Both the position numbers and the translations under genes were made by a program. The notes under the pieces were generated by a model that was not told the origin of the DNA, did not search any database, and worked only from the letters and a program-made list of their open reading frames with translations. From positions 1-30,608 of the forward strand of contig NZ_JBDSLS010000200.1 in the NCBI RefSeq assembly GCF_039916245.1: a stretch of DNA of 30,608 bases, written 5' to 3'. Position 1 is the stretch's first letter, and each line of letters starts with the position of its first letter. Below, piece by piece: positions 30,523 to 30,608 of this stretch. Source of the DNA: Gelidibacter sp039916245 (lineage in GTDB: Bacteria; Bacteroidota; Bacteroidia; Flavobacteriales; Flavobacteriaceae).

Positions 30523-30543
30523 TCAGGTTTTTGAAACCTGAAA
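30523..30543. repeat. Hairpin TTCAGGTTT-TTG-AAACCTGAA
   Basis: Nine-base perfect arms around a three-base loop. Its core CAGGTTT...AAACCTG is shared with the glyA terminator stem. It may be a terminator for a minus-strand gene lying beyond the right edge, though only a broken T-run follows. Confidence 0.55.
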
Positions 30544-30608
30544 GTTTTAAAATAGATTCCTGTTTGATTTTATTGAGCTTTCTTTCTAGACCACCAATAA
30601 AGCCTAAA

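Larger units (their letters stand above)
30095..30608. other. Gene-free right end of the window
   Basis: Holds the glyA terminator, a five-copy 11-bp tandem repeat (30328-30382) and a small hairpin (30523-30543). No supportable gene was found. A minus-strand frame entering from the right edge and stopping at 30570 could be the tail of a gene, but it is only 12 codons. Confidence 0.6.

Noticed and set aside
30570..30608. Possible 3' end of a minus-strand gene entering from the right edge (12 codons ending at 30570)
   Set aside because: It is too short to identify. Another minus-strand frame is open over the same bases, so the choice is arbitrary.

Overview
The window is a stretch of ordinary chromosome from a member of the Bacteroidota, most likely the family Flavobacteriaceae. 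The signs are AT-rich DNA, little use of Shine-Dalgarno sites, several upstream copies of the Bacteroidota -7 promoter element TAnnTTTG, and family markers such as YtxJ (bacillithiol redox protein), a DUF5686 outer-membrane protein, a DUF6503 lipoprotein, a DUF1015 protein and a YbbR-CoaE pair. All identifications come from reading the translated sequence; no database search was possible.

Layout. 1-3504 (+): fabI, then a tight group of a family 2 glycosyltransferase, a YbbR-domain protein and coaE. 3574-5862 (+): a sensor histidine kinase and its OmpR-type response regulator, closed by a strong two-way terminator. 5931-8041 (-): cold shock protein, miaA, and a voltage-gated-type potassium channel with a zinc ribbon. 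8274-13802 (-): a run of five genes (Gfo/Idh oxidoreductase, 3-hydroxybutyryl-CoA dehydrogenase, DUF1015 protein, YggS, and a DEDDh exonuclease/GIY-YIG fusion). 14094-14735 (+): pcm. 15012-17492 (-): DUF5686/carboxypeptidase-regulatory-domain outer-membrane protein. 17909-18367 (-): smpB, divergent from the DUF6503 lipoprotein gene at 18457-19221 (+). 19214-21138 (-): deoC, deoD and a histidine-phosphatase-fold gene. 21495-21893 (-): hypothetical. 22072-24684 (-): clpB. 24961-25884 (+): ytxJ and a PH-domain membrane protein. 25955-27136 (-): lipoprotein. 27303-28589 (-): fumarylacetoacetase. 28823-30094 (+): glyA, followed by a strong terminator and a gene-free repeat-bearing tail.

The genes are mostly housekeeping: fatty acid synthesis, CoA synthesis, tRNA modification, ribosome rescue, protein repair and disaggregation, deoxynucleoside salvage, tyrosine breakdown and one-carbon metabolism. 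No mobile element, CRISPR array, rRNA or tRNA gene was seen. I found no convincing new multi-gene system.

The most interesting items are smaller. The exonuclease/GIY-YIG gene has its catalytic DIE motif only if translation starts at a non-AUG codon (ATT at 9635). The histidine-phosphatase-fold protein has Leu in place of the catalytic Arg of its RH motif. Between genes there are heptameric (ACTGNNN, GATTNNN) and 11-bp tandem repeats, a dispersed element of about 100 bp on both sides of the DUF5686 gene, a 20-bp dyad present twice in opposite orientation, and palindromic candidate operators near clpB, ytxJ and the two-component system.
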